Assembly (NCBI GenBank): GCA_033220425.1
Contig: CM065651.1
Span: 1,426,001 to 1,490,000 of the forward strand
Origin: Lepraria neglecta
Lineage: Eukaryota > Ascomycota > Lecanoromycetes > Lecanorales > Stereocaulaceae
Reading direction: 5' to 3'
DNA length: 64,000 nucleotides
Position numbers and translations under genes: made by a program. Positions 44,938 to 57,400 of the stretch are shown piece after piece. The notes below the pieces were generated by a model. That model worked only from the letters and a program-made list of their open reading frames with translations, had not been told where the DNA came from and did not search any database. Position 1 is the stretch's first letter. Every line of letters begins with the position of its first letter.

Positions 44938-45590
44938 TATTCGCACATGGCGATATGGCGCCGGATTGCCTATTCGCACATGGCGATATAGCGATCATGG
45001 CACCGGATGGCTCATTCGCACATGGCGATATGGCGACGGATTGCCTATTCGCACATGGCGATATGGCATAGGATTGCCCATTCGGCACATGGCGATATGG
45101 CACTGGATTGCCTATTCGCACTGTTGGCTATATGGCACCGGATTGCCTATTCGCATATGGCAATATGGCGATGTATTGCCTATTCGCACATGGCGATATG
45201 GCACCGGGTGGCTCATTCGCACATGGCGATATGGCGACGGATTGCCTATTCGCACATGGCGAAATGGCGCTGGATTACCTATTCTGCACATGGCGATATG
45301 GCGCTGGGTTGCCTGTTCGCACATGGAAATATGGCACCGGATTGCCTATTCGCACATGGCGATATGGCGGTAGATTGCCTATTCGCACAGTTGGCGATAT
45401 GGCACCGGATTGCCTATTCGCACATGGCGATATGGCGGCAGGTTGGCTATTCGCACATGGAGATATGGCACCGGATTGCTCTATTCGCACATGGCGATAT
45501 GGTGGTAGATTGCCTATTCGCACATGGAGATATGGCACCGGATTGCTCATTCGTATATGGCGATATGGCGGTATGCTGCCTATTCGTTCC
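44938..45590 (+). repeat. 33-bp minisatellite array, about 20 units
   Basis: The basic unit can be written TATTCGCACATGGCGATATG plus GCACCGGATTGCC (33 bp). About 19-20 units are present, most 33 bp, with a few of 34-43 bp. Unit variants differ mainly at the GCACC/GCGAC/GCGGT positions and at TTGCC/TGGCTC. CpA and TpG are abundant in every unit, in sharp contrast to the flanks, so the array has escaped RIP or grew after it. Because 33 is a multiple of three and the unit lacks stops in several frames, long open frames appear on both strands (repeating peptides of the type LPIRTWRYGTG); these are not taken as genes. The array ends with unique sequence containing two CCGGGGGC motifs. Confidence 0.92.
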
Positions 45591-48500
45591 GGGGGCATTC
45601 CAATGGCTTCCGGGGGCGAAAAGTATCCTGGAACCATCCAAACCATGCAAAGCTTCAAAGATTATTTCTGTATCCTAGAGCTATCCAAATAGCCAGCTCT
45701 TATATATACCAAAACCGTTGCTATTATATAAAGTTATAGATAAGCTTATAATTCAATACTATAGATAGATTACTTTCTAATTTCGCTTAAATTTTCTAAA
45801 TAGAATATAAAATAAGCGAGATATATCCGTTTTACGGTAATCTTCTGTGAAGATTACGGGCACTTACTTGTATTTAGATATACTATTTTATCCTCTATAA
45901 TCTACCTCTCTACTAATCTACTCTACTCTTTAATATCTATAATATAATCCTCTTCCTAAAGACTCTTATCTACTTATAGGCCGGCCTCCTTCTATATACG
46001 CTCGAAGTCCTATATTAAAAATACCTAGATATCTATTATCTCTACTAAATTATTACTAAAGGTAAGGGAAGCGAAAAAACTATCCTAGTTTCTAAACTCT
46101 AAATTAGTCTCGTTAAGACTCTCTTTAGGAGATAGTTCTTTAGCCTTAATTTCAGTATTAGCCGATAATATATACCTATAATCGCTTCTTATATATACCG
46201 TATATTCTTTATTATTTCCGTACTCTTCTTCTTAGCCTATTATACTAGTATTATTTATTCCTATCTCCTCTAGAATACTCTAAAGGTCCGGTTAATTTTT
46301 CAGATCTTCTAGGGAATCCTTAAATATATTAGTAACTAGTAGTCGACGGTTCTTACTATATCTATTTATATAGTAGTAGTCTATTATTCGACGATAAAGT
46401 AGTCCCGTAACTATCCGCGTTTTGATTTTACCTATATTATACTATACCTCTATTATATATTCGAATATAGCTTAAGATATTATTAGTATATAGGTTATTC
46501 TTTAAGTATCAGGTTAACTTACTACTAACTAATATATCGTCCTATCTCTTAATCCTACGGGAGCTATATTTATATTCTTTAAATATATAATAAAGCGCTA
46601 TTATAATAAAAATAATAGTACTAGCAGGTAAAGGTTTCTATAGATCTATACTCTTATACCTAAATCTAATAGCGCTTATTCTATTAGAAAAAAAACGCGA
46701 TATAGACTTATTATAATTATCGGTACTAGAAAACGACCCTTACCTTAGACCTATTAGCTATATATTTCGTTCTCGTTTAGGAAAGAAGAATACTTATATC
46801 TTTCTCTAGATCCGTGAAAGTAAATCGTATATTAAATAATAGGTTCGATATATTATTCTTCCGGTCCTCGACTGTTAGGTATAGCTATTCTACTACTATT
46901 TTAACGGTTAATCTTATTTTCCTTATTATAAAACTTCTAAATTCGCTTAGGCTATCTATAAGCTACAAAGATATTAGCTATTACGTAGCGTTATATAAAT
47001 AGGTAGAGGTTTAGGAGTAATAACCTTGCGAGCTTCTTTAGGAGTTAGTATATTACCTAAGGTATCTAGATTACTAATAACTTAAGGCCCCTTTATTCTT
47101 TAGAGCTTAGCCTTCTATTCTCTCTATATTCTTATTATAAGGTTACTTAGAGCTACTAGGTTATATTCTAGCTATAGTAATAGGCTATTAGTATTATTAT
47201 CGCCTATAATCTTAGAGAGGAATATAGGCTTCGTTACGTAGAAAATATATTGATATTCCCGTAAGGATTAGTATCTTTACGCTTAGCGACGCCTAGAACT
47301 ACCCTAAGCGATAGGTCCCGTCGCCTCCTCCGTAGTTACCTCCTTATAGTCGTCTTTAGATTTAATATCCGATATATATATAGGTATAGGCAACGAAGTC
47401 GATAATAGTCTAGGCCTTGTCTTTTTAGATAATGGAACCCGATTATCAGGATTAGATAATCATCCCGTAGTCGCGGTACTGGAATTCGGCCGCTTGCGCC
47501 GTATAGATAGTATAGTATAGGTTAGCTGTCACTACTTATATTATACCGACTATAACGATTAGTTATTATAAGACCTATATACCGAGGTAAATATACTATT
47601 AATTCATCCTTCTATCTGCTGATTAGATTCTCTCTCGATTTTCGATATTTCTTACTAGTAGATTTAAACTTATCAGTTATTATCTATTAGGGTGTCTAGG
47701 TAGGTCGTCCGGCACGCTGGCCATTCTGCTCTATATATAAAGATGTTCGGTTTTATTATTCCTGTACCATCGGCTATTTCAGCTATATTTAATGAATACG
47801 CGTCTCTAATTCATTATTTACCGAGCTACGTAGGTAGTTCCTAGTATCTATATTTCCTTAAGGACCTCGTTTTATTATATAGTTCTATATTATTTCCTTC
47901 TTTCTATATTAGTATATTAAATATACGCGTAATATCGATAGGTAACTTACGGTCTTCTTTTAGGTAATACTCGTATCGCTTTATAATACGGTATTAATTC
48001 TAGATATTAACGGTCGCGTCTATTTACGCTATACGGTTAATAGATTATATCTATTATTATATACTAATCGTACTTATAATAGAGAAGCCTATCTTTTCCG
48101 TCTCCTAAATATAGAGTTATCTAACGGACCGAATATAGGAGTATAGGGAAGTTATACCCCTATAACGATAGTAGATACTAGTCTCTTCGTAGGGCTGGTT
48201 ATAGGGTTATTAGAAGATATTTCGATATCCTTAACGCTAGTTATCTTTAAAGAGACCTCTTCTTCGTATATTTTTTCAGAGATATCCTTACTAAGGTTAC
48301 TATTATATCTTTAATATTTCCTAGGCTCTACTACTCCGTTATACCCTTTAGTACTTCTCTTAAGTTCTAGCTAGTTTTCTTTAATAGCCTTAATCTACTA
48401 ATATATTAATATATAGAATAAGTTACTTAGTTCGAATCGTATCTTTCGCTTATTCGCTTTAGTCTCCTAGGCTTTTCTAGTAGCTACTAGTTATTCTCCC

Positions 48501-50560
48501 TTTATCTTAGCTATTATTAGAAGATCGCTATTATCTATCTAATATATATAAGGGTCTTTACTAGTAACAAGATAGTATAAGGTATTAAGGAGTATAATCT
48601 ACGACGATATAGCTAGTTATAGATAGCTAGATAAGCGAGGTTCTTAGGGGAAGAAGGCGAAGGTTTTTAGAAAGGGATAGGCTTCTTTAGCGTATTATTA
48701 TCGTATTATTTTAATTAATATAATATTAATATAAAATCGAGTTAGCTTAAAGACTATTAACTAAGTTAGATAGAAACTTAGCTAAGTCGGATAAAAGTCT
48801 ATCCGAGTTAAACGAAAATTTCCTACCTTTTCGAACAGATTGCTACTAGAACTATATCTCTAGCTATAGTTCTCCTATATATAACGAATATTACTATTTC
48901 TTCTATATCCTCGATGAGTATATACCGCCTTCGCCCTATTAGCCCGGGACCTTAAGACCTTAGATACTATCTACTCGAGTATCTATCGATGAATATATAT
49001 AGAGCCGGACTTACTAGATTCGTATTAATAATATATACTTTACCGCCGGCTCTTAAGTTATATAGGTAGGATATAGAGTTATATTATTAGCTTAACCGAT
49101 TAAATTAGTTCTTCGACTTAGTTAACAACGATTAGATACCTCCTTCTATTTATAATATATTCTATAAAGAGAATCTCTACTAGCGGATATATATTAAGTT
49201 AGCGGAACTATATCCTCTATAGCGGTAACGGTGTTTAGATTTATTAGAGAAGGCGAATCTAGGTTAGGAAAAGCGGCGGGTAGTATTAGCTAGGTCTTTA
49301 TAGCGGGATTAAATATTATATCGGTAACGTTAAGTTAAATAGTATAGTTTCTCTAGTCTCTAATTCGAATAACGGGGTCTACTATTTATAATATTTAAAC
49401 TAGTCCTTAAATTTACTACTAGCAATACCTATAGGTTAATTATATTATATTATATCTACTCTTACTAAGAGCTTTCTATCCGCCTATCTAGATAATAATT
49501 AAATTAAGATCCCTTTACCTTATCTAGAAATATATCGTATTTATATACCTTCTATCTTTACTATTACTACCGAACGACCCGTCTATAGTATTAAATCCTA
49601 TAGTACTTTATCTAGTTCGTATCTATATTTATACTTCTAGAGGTGTAGATAAGGGTAATACCGGTTTTAAGAACGTAGTTCGTAGGGGGAATAAAGTGAT
49701 AATAGTTATCTCCTTAGTATATCTATACGAATAATTCATCTCGTTTCCCGGAAGGTAAGGCTAAGCTATACTATAGTTATTTATTAGGATAATACCTTTT
49801 AAACTACTAGAGTAAGGTTAGTATAAAGCTAAGGCGAAATAGTAGAAGAGCTATAGACCTACTATCGCCAGAATATATATAGTAGTAGATAGTTTAGTAA
49901 TTATAGATAGTTATTACGGTCTTCTAACGATATTCTCCCTTAGTTTAACAATTAAATCCTTTAATATAACTAACTTCGGACTATTATTAATAAAATATTC
50001 GATATAATAGATATAGATACTAGCTAGCGGGTATTTAGTCTAGTCTTCTCTTAGATTAGCTAACTCTATAAAGTTCGTATAACTCTCGCCGCCGTTATAT
50101 AAATTCCCCCTTTAAGCTTATCCGTATATAGAGATAGGTTGTTAAGCCGAGCGAATCCTAGAAGGCTTGGGACTATAGTAGCGGCGCGTAGTTTATATAT
50201 ACGTCTAAAGTGGTTAGTAGTCGTTAGCGCAGGTATCTCCTTACTAGCCTTGCGAGTAATTACGTATTATCTAGTATATTTTACTTTCGCTTCGTCTTAG
50301 ATCCTTTAATCCTCAGCGCGAAGAGCTATATTTTATACTAGTAAAGGCGGGTATATAATATAACGAATCTTATAGGGAGGTAGTTATACTAGATCGGTAG
50401 TCCTAGAGATATCTTAAGTGTATAGCGTCCGCTTTATATCGATTATCTTCGTCTACTATTATAACTAATTACCTACTACTTTCGCTGACACGATAGTAAG
50501 AATAATACCTAACTTCGCTACGCTAATATTCCGGGTGGCACTATTCTTGATATATAGATA
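45591..50560. other. RIP-mutated block, unclassified
   Basis: About 5 kb of strongly CpA/TpG-depleted sequence. Runs of codon-like composition remain, for example near 46.8 kb, 47.7-48.1 kb and 48.9-49.4 kb, so it is probably one or more decayed elements. I could not identify a conserved motif on either strand, and no terminal repeats were found by eye. Only short frames survive. Confidence 0.5.
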
Positions 50561-51450
50561 ACTAATATTCTATTTGTGAGCCGATAGATATATATCGGTT
50601 ATTACTTTGTCGGTGTTCGCCCGGCCGGGTTTGGCGTCCCCCCGATCGGGCAACGCGCGTCGGCGCAGCCCCTCGCCGCTTTGCTAAATTATAAATACCG
50701 CCTACCCCCTCGTCTTCTTCCTAACTTCTTTCCTTTTTCCTATATCCCTTCTATCCCTTCTATCTCTTTGGCGCTTGGCCCTTTCCCCTACTACCCCTGT
50801 CGGCCTCGCTCGCCGTAGCTACTGCCGGCTCCTCGTATTCCGTCTTGGTAACTCCTCGCTCGGACTTGGGCCCTATACCTTGAATTAGGCCGATAGCTAC
50901 GACGATCGCTTTAGCTCTAAGGCCGCTTACCTACCGGAGAGCTTCCTACTACGTACTGCGATCACTTATACTTCTTAGGCTTTATCTTCGCTAGTATACC
51001 TAAATATTGAAAGCGCCCTTAATAGTCCCTCTTCTACGCTCTCTCTAACCTTATTACCATCCCTCTAACCTCGTTACTATCCCTTAACGTCTCGCTACTG
51101 CAGCCTGGCGGTGATTTGGCCGTATCTGCTTGATAGGCCTCGTATACGAACGGCCGGCGATCGGCACGGCAATGACGAAACCGGTAGCGCAAGTATAGCC
51201 CTGATCGGTACTACTATTCTCGTGACCAGTCCAATAGAAGAAATGCCTTACGTCCTAAGCGGGGATCCTTTCGCTACGCCGCTAACGTACCGGCTTCAGG
51301 CTAAGCGATTAACAGCGGTCTGCTAATACCTCCTGCGCCAGCTCAGCCTAGGATGATTAGGTCGCTACAGCGAGTTCAGCTTATACGGATTTCAGGTACC
51401 GAGTCGGTCTGACGTGGCAGCGACCGTAGTACTCGGTATTACCTAGATTA
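50561..51450 (+). other. Less mutated GC-rich island with a promoter-like layout
   Basis: The composition changes sharply near 50,600 (GTTCGCCCGGCCGGGTTTGG). A TATA-like AAATTATAAATACC lies at about 50,686. A long pyrimidine-rich tract follows (50,700-50,800), then mixed sequence that keeps many CpA and TpG. It looks like the 5' end or terminal repeat of an element. A 71-codon frame at 51,111-51,326 has no known motif. Confidence 0.5.
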
Positions 51451-54400
51451 GGAAGTTCGCCCGAGGAGGCGTGCGCCGGCCAGGTCGTATCCCCTAAAGG
51501 ATAAGATATCGCTGTACCTCAGCTGACCTATACCGTTATCCTTCAAGTCGGAAATATAATCTTATTCGTCCCCAAGTCTAGTATCGGTAGAGCTCTTAGG
51601 TAATAAGTAGTGGACACGCCGGATATAGAATGTCAGCTAGTAGAAGCTGAGACGGATCTCGATTAGAAGCCCTCTTTCCCTGGAGCACTAATAAGTACTA
51701 ATTAGGTAATACAAGGTTTTAGGAGTTGAGAAGGTTTATAGCTACCTGTCCACTATATACCCCCTTGACTAGATAGACTTTGTCGTATCGGCCTTGAGGC
51801 GTCGATCTAGGGTTTCGCTGAGGATCGTAGAGGGTATAGTATAGCCGATATATTATAGAAGTCTTAGCTCGAAGATCTAGCCCGCCGCAGCTGACGTGGC
51901 TCGACCGGATATAGACGTCTCCGAGGGGCGTAGTAGGAAATAAGTTATATAGGATACCGATACGCAGGGAACCAGGGAATATTCGCCTCGTATAGGATAT
52001 TGGATCGAATACGAGAGTATAATGGCGGGGAGGTGCGCCTAGGCTTATAACTAGGTGTAAGGCGAATAACTAGAGATCGGCGATTACTAGTATTAAGAGG
52101 AAGAGAAGGCGAGGGACGGGGTATATAAGCCGGGAAGATCCTAGTACGAGGTCTGGTAACCGTAGGCGTATATAATCTACCGCTCGCCATCTCTCTTTAA
52201 CTAGAATTTACCTTCTAGATAACCAAGTTAAAAACCGTCTAACTATATATATTCTCTAGTTCCCTTTATACTTATATCGTATAATGGCGTTTATTAGGAG
52301 AGGCTCGTTCTATTATTATCAACCCTAAACTATAGGCCCGCGTCGCGGTAGGCCGTTAACGGCCTCTAGCCTGTATCTCCCTATAGTTTATATAAGGTAT
52401 AACGATCTTATATCTCTTGGACTAAGTATGAAACCGAGTAGGGGATTCGGAGACTATAGCCTAATCGAAACTCTCGATATAACTGACCCGCCGCTGAAGG
52501 AGTCTTATAATCTAATCTGCGCGTTAGCGCTAGATCTCTATACTAAAGTAGACGCCTTAGGTATAATTCTATATCGTTACTTTGTGATAGACGTTAATTG
52601 ATACTCCTAGATACCTCGAATAGACTTAATACTACTTGTAGCTATAGTCGTAGCGGTAGCGAGAAAGATAGTGATTTCCTACCCGTTAAGGAACTACTAC
52701 TTAGTATAGGAAAGACGCGAGAGTAGTAACAAATAGGCTTAGGTAATAGCCAAGCGACGGGAGGACCTGAAGGCAACTCCGAACCTACCGCTAAGCGTGA
52801 TCGTAATAGTACTACTAGCCCTAGATCGAGCGAAGGCGAACACTAGGGTAGGTATATTAGCTCTATATACTACCGAAAACGATACTAATAGCGGATAGAC
52901 GAATCGGTACTAGTAGGTAACGCCCTTACAGAGGATTATAATACCTAAGATACTTAGCGAGAGGCCGGCGGAGGGGATAAAGAGAGAGAGGCCGTACGTC
53001 TAGGAGGTTAGTATAGATGACTCAACCGCTATAGATATATCTAATGATTCTAGATTAGTTAATCGTACCCTATAATACGGATAGTAAAAATGACTCTAAT
53101 ACGTATAAAGCAGTAAGAAACTAGCCGTCGCCCCAATTTAGATATCCGTCTATCCTAAGACCTTATAATAGGAAGAATCGTGTAAGTTCGACTCGGAATA
53201 AACCTAGTAGTCTAGGTAAGTATTAAATACGTCTTTCTAGTTCGGCGATTTCAATAGTCGTCTAATACTCTCTAGGTAACCTAATTATAGTTAATAATAA
53301 TAATACCGATAGCGACGGTTCTTCGGAGGAGTAGGTTAGGAATTATATTTCGCTCAGGACTTCGCTAACGTCTAGAGGGAGCTTAGATACCAGGTAGAGC
53401 CCTAAATCCCCACTCGATAGTTCCAACACTAACAGATTACGTGGTTCTAGATATTTTAACCTCCACAAGAAGGGCGAATATAATACCCCTAATACCTCTC
53501 CCCTATATCGTAATACCCTTTCGTCGACCCCGGGCAAGCAAATATATAGGAGTAATAGCCAAAATTGTAAGGGTCTTAGGCCTGATCCATTAATAAGTAG
53601 GGATAAGTAGAATCTATAGAATAGTTAAGAGACGGAGGCGGATAACGAGGAAGAAGATTAAGAGAGACTTAATAAGGATAGTAATAAGGAGACTATACCT
53701 TTACTAGGACCGATAGAGAAAAAGTGTCCGTCTGCCGTTAGGGGGAAGTCTATATCGAAGCGTTATACTAAACGTTACTACTATTCGCTACCTAGACGAG
53801 AGGAAGCTAGTAGTAGTTAAGGTAGGTATATAATACGTATCTATACTTCGGAAAGTGAGTGGCCCGTCTAACATTCTATAGATAATATACTTATAGTCCT
53901 AGATCAGGATCTCGATAGCCAGCCTGACGGTACTTCTCCTGAGTCGAAGGGTATCCAGCCCAAACTCCATAATATAACCATCCGCTGTGGCCCTGCCAGC
54001 GGTACTACTACCAGCCTACCTACTCTTAAGTAGGCTTAGGGACGATATAATACGGTATAAGTTAAGGAGTAGGAGTAGGAAATCAGAAAAATACTCGGCA
54101 AGAGAGAGACGGTATTAGGAACAGAATATATAGTACGCTAGAAACATATATAGCTCCCTAAAGGTGAACTAGGAAATATACGAGAGTTACTACGGGAGTT
54201 TGAGGCAAAATACCGAGCACGACACGGACGCAAACAGGGCTGACCGACCCGTATAGACAGAGTTCGGTAATAGTTATATACTTTCGTAGGGAATTTACTT
54301 TATAGCCGGAGGATATATATATTTCCTTGCCAAAAATTATTATATCCTATAATCTTATATTTGACTTATAACGGGTAAGCGCTAGGCTTTATATATATAG

Positions 54401-57400
54401 AGAGTTATTAGATAACCAGTTATACCTTAAACCCTCAGCCTATTTCTTCCTACTTAATAGATAGGCTTAGATAATTACTATCTAAAAGACGGGCGGCCTA
54501 TAGCCTCTAACCCCTATATCCCTAGGGCTAGTAGAGAGTATAGTAACCCTATATCTCTTTGACCAAAGTAAGACTAATCTCTATTACAGGCGCTAAAGGG
54601 AAGGGTAGGTACAGGATTACTTAAGTAGTGCTATAGACTACCTAATTCCTCTTGTCCTTATCGGATATATAAGTATACCTTAGAGGTTCTATTCTATAGG
54701 GTATAAGTCTTCCTAGTATAAGTATACTCCTACCCGAATAGTATAATCGCTTACTCTATCAGATTTATCTATTACTTAGCTTATTGGTATTATATTACTA
54801 TAGACTCCTCAACGGACTACGTCTAGAGACCCCGTTGCCGGCCCCGGTGTCGTTCAGGTTAATTGATCCAAGGCTATACATGGCGGCATCGCTCTAACCT
54901 ATAGTATTCTATATTTCTTCGAAGCCACGCGCTTAAAGATAGCGTACTACTAGCCTAAATATCTATAGCGTAGATAATAGACGAAGCTCTTTCTAATAAC
55001 TACGTCCTTATATTTAGTAATAATTATAAATATATCTTCTATATCAAGTTTGTTAGAGCTATAGATATCGAAATTACCTAGCTATTTAGGGACGGTCAGG
55101 ATATCGTATTCGGAGGCTATATACTATAGGGATTAGATTATACTTTATTATAGGGTATAGGAAGGGAATAATAAATAATCAAGCTTTAAATAGGGAAATA
55201 GATAGAGTATACACTTTTCCGGGTTGAATATAGGGATCTATAGAATTTTCTCATTCAAGGAGCCCTTAGAGCTTATATCTGTTATAAGGAACTATAGAAA
55301 TTTCGCGACTAGAATATATATACTTTAGCCAGAGATTTATACTCGGAGAGTAGGCGCTCTAACCTGATACTCTTGGTCAGGCGTAAAATATTATATAGAT
55401 TATAGTAGGATGGCGAATATTAAATTACATCAGGTAGAAAGGGGAAGGTATAGCCAGCCTAGTTCGTAAGAAAGATCGGCGATTATCGGGCAAAACGAAA
55501 AATTGATATATCCAACCAAAACCCCTTGTAACCCCCCTAGTTCTTTATATTAATAGAGCTGAGTATACTATTATAAACTATAGAGTCTTATAGCGAGGTA
55601 GATTGCGATAATAAATACTAGGGATATCTGCTTCATCTTTAAAGCCGATATAGCCTAGCAGGGATAATCAGATATTAATAGCTCGCCTGAGTATACGGAG
55701 CGGTATACCAGTCACCCCGAAGCCGTATTCCTTCCCCCGCCGTCAACGGCTTTAAACTCAAGTAATACCGATAGGTTACGTATACTCGTTACGAAGGGAT
55801 CTAGTCTAAGGAGTAAGATACCCGTAATACTTTCAACCTTGATAGGAAGCTTATATAATCCTGCAAAGGCCTTGTAAACGATACTCTGTTCGGCTATCTA
55901 AAGTATTTCCTTAGCTTATTAAGGTCTATAACGGATAGACCAAAAGCTACTCTCAGGTCTAAGTACCCGATATTATTCGATCAGGTAAGTAACAAGGATA
56001 TAAGCCTTCGCGGCACTGCTAATTTGCCTAATATAGTAGATAACTACGACTAGGGTTACGATAAAGTCGTCGTATTCGAAGACTACGACCCTAACTTCTT
56101 AATTTACCGTAAATTTAGGTGGCTATATAATTATATAATACTCTATACTTAAGATAAACTATAAGAGTTGGAGGAACGCCTTAAAGGGCTTAATAAGTAG
56201 GAGGTCTCTAATAGAGATAAGGAGATACTAAAATACTATCGTGAAGACGATAAGGATCCTGATTCTCTATAAAAAGAGCTACTTAAAATAATTAAAGCGA
56301 AGCTTATAGAGTATAACGAATTAGTATTCCGGCTGTAAAAGAAGACAGAAATTAAGAAGCCTACGAAACGGAATTAGAATAGTATTTATAATCTGATTAA
56401 TACCTCCTAGAGCTTAACTTTATCGGAAGCTTTATAGATTCGTTATTAGGATAATCTAATGGCTCTTGTATATAATATAGAATATAGCTAGTTTAACGGT
56501 ATTCTAGAAGTTACTTTAAGGGTTTTATCTAAGAAAATCACTTTAGTAAGCTAGGCTTTCTAGTATCTAATATACACTCGTGTTTTCCCCTATTATCGCT
56601 CCGCCTATACTAATTACTATATATATATCTACCTTTAGCTTTACTATACTATCCTTACTTCTACTATTTATTTCTAACTTTAAATCTAATTGATTTTAAT
56701 TTGAGTAATACCTAAATACTAATACTAAGTAGAAAATATTTCGAATAAAGGAGTAAAGGATTAAAATAGGGTTATACCCCTTACTAATACTTATATTACC
56801 TGAACGGCTCGATATACTCCTCTGCGTAGTATTTATAATACTTATAGCTAGGTTACTTCTCGTACCTATCCTTATACCCTTCGAGCTCTAACTAAAAGAC
56901 CTAGACTAGGTCCGTTTACGGAGCAGATTATAAATCACTGTTATATTCGTGTCGACCCTTATATTCTCCGTATCTTGCTTAATATTTATAAAGGTAAGCA
57001 GGTAGGAAGTCTTCTCCGCTATAGCTACTTACTACGCTATCTTAGTATTCTTTCCTAGTAAGATATAGAGATTTTAATAAGGTCTTACTATAATTATTCT
57101 ACTAGGAGTTTTAGTATAGCGGTCTTTATATATAACTACCTTTTAACTAGATATATATTCCGATTAATTAATTTATCTCCTTTACCTAGCTCTAAGACTC
57201 TATAAGATCCCTTGGTACTACCTTCGCCTTTAATATTAAAATAATTATTCTATAGATTATTAATAATATTACTTACTAGCTATTATCCCCTTAATCTTCT
57301 TAATAATCCTTCTTATATCTAATTAGTTAGTAATTTTCACTTAGCGGGGGCTAATCTTTTAGATAATAATATATAGTACCGTTCCTTTCTTCGGCGCAGC

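Noticed and set aside
44938-45590. CRISPR-like array
   Set aside because: The units are contiguous without unique spacers, the genome is fungal, and there are no cas genes.
44966-45678. Overlapping open frames of 114-223 codons on both strands with 11-residue peptide repeats
   Set aside because: They arise from the 33-bp minisatellite, are open in several frames at once, and lack start context, splice sites or non-repeat sequence.
50600-50700. Ribosomal RNA or tRNA gene in the GC-rich patch
   Set aside because: No conserved rRNA segments or tRNA boxes are present; the layout is promoter-like.
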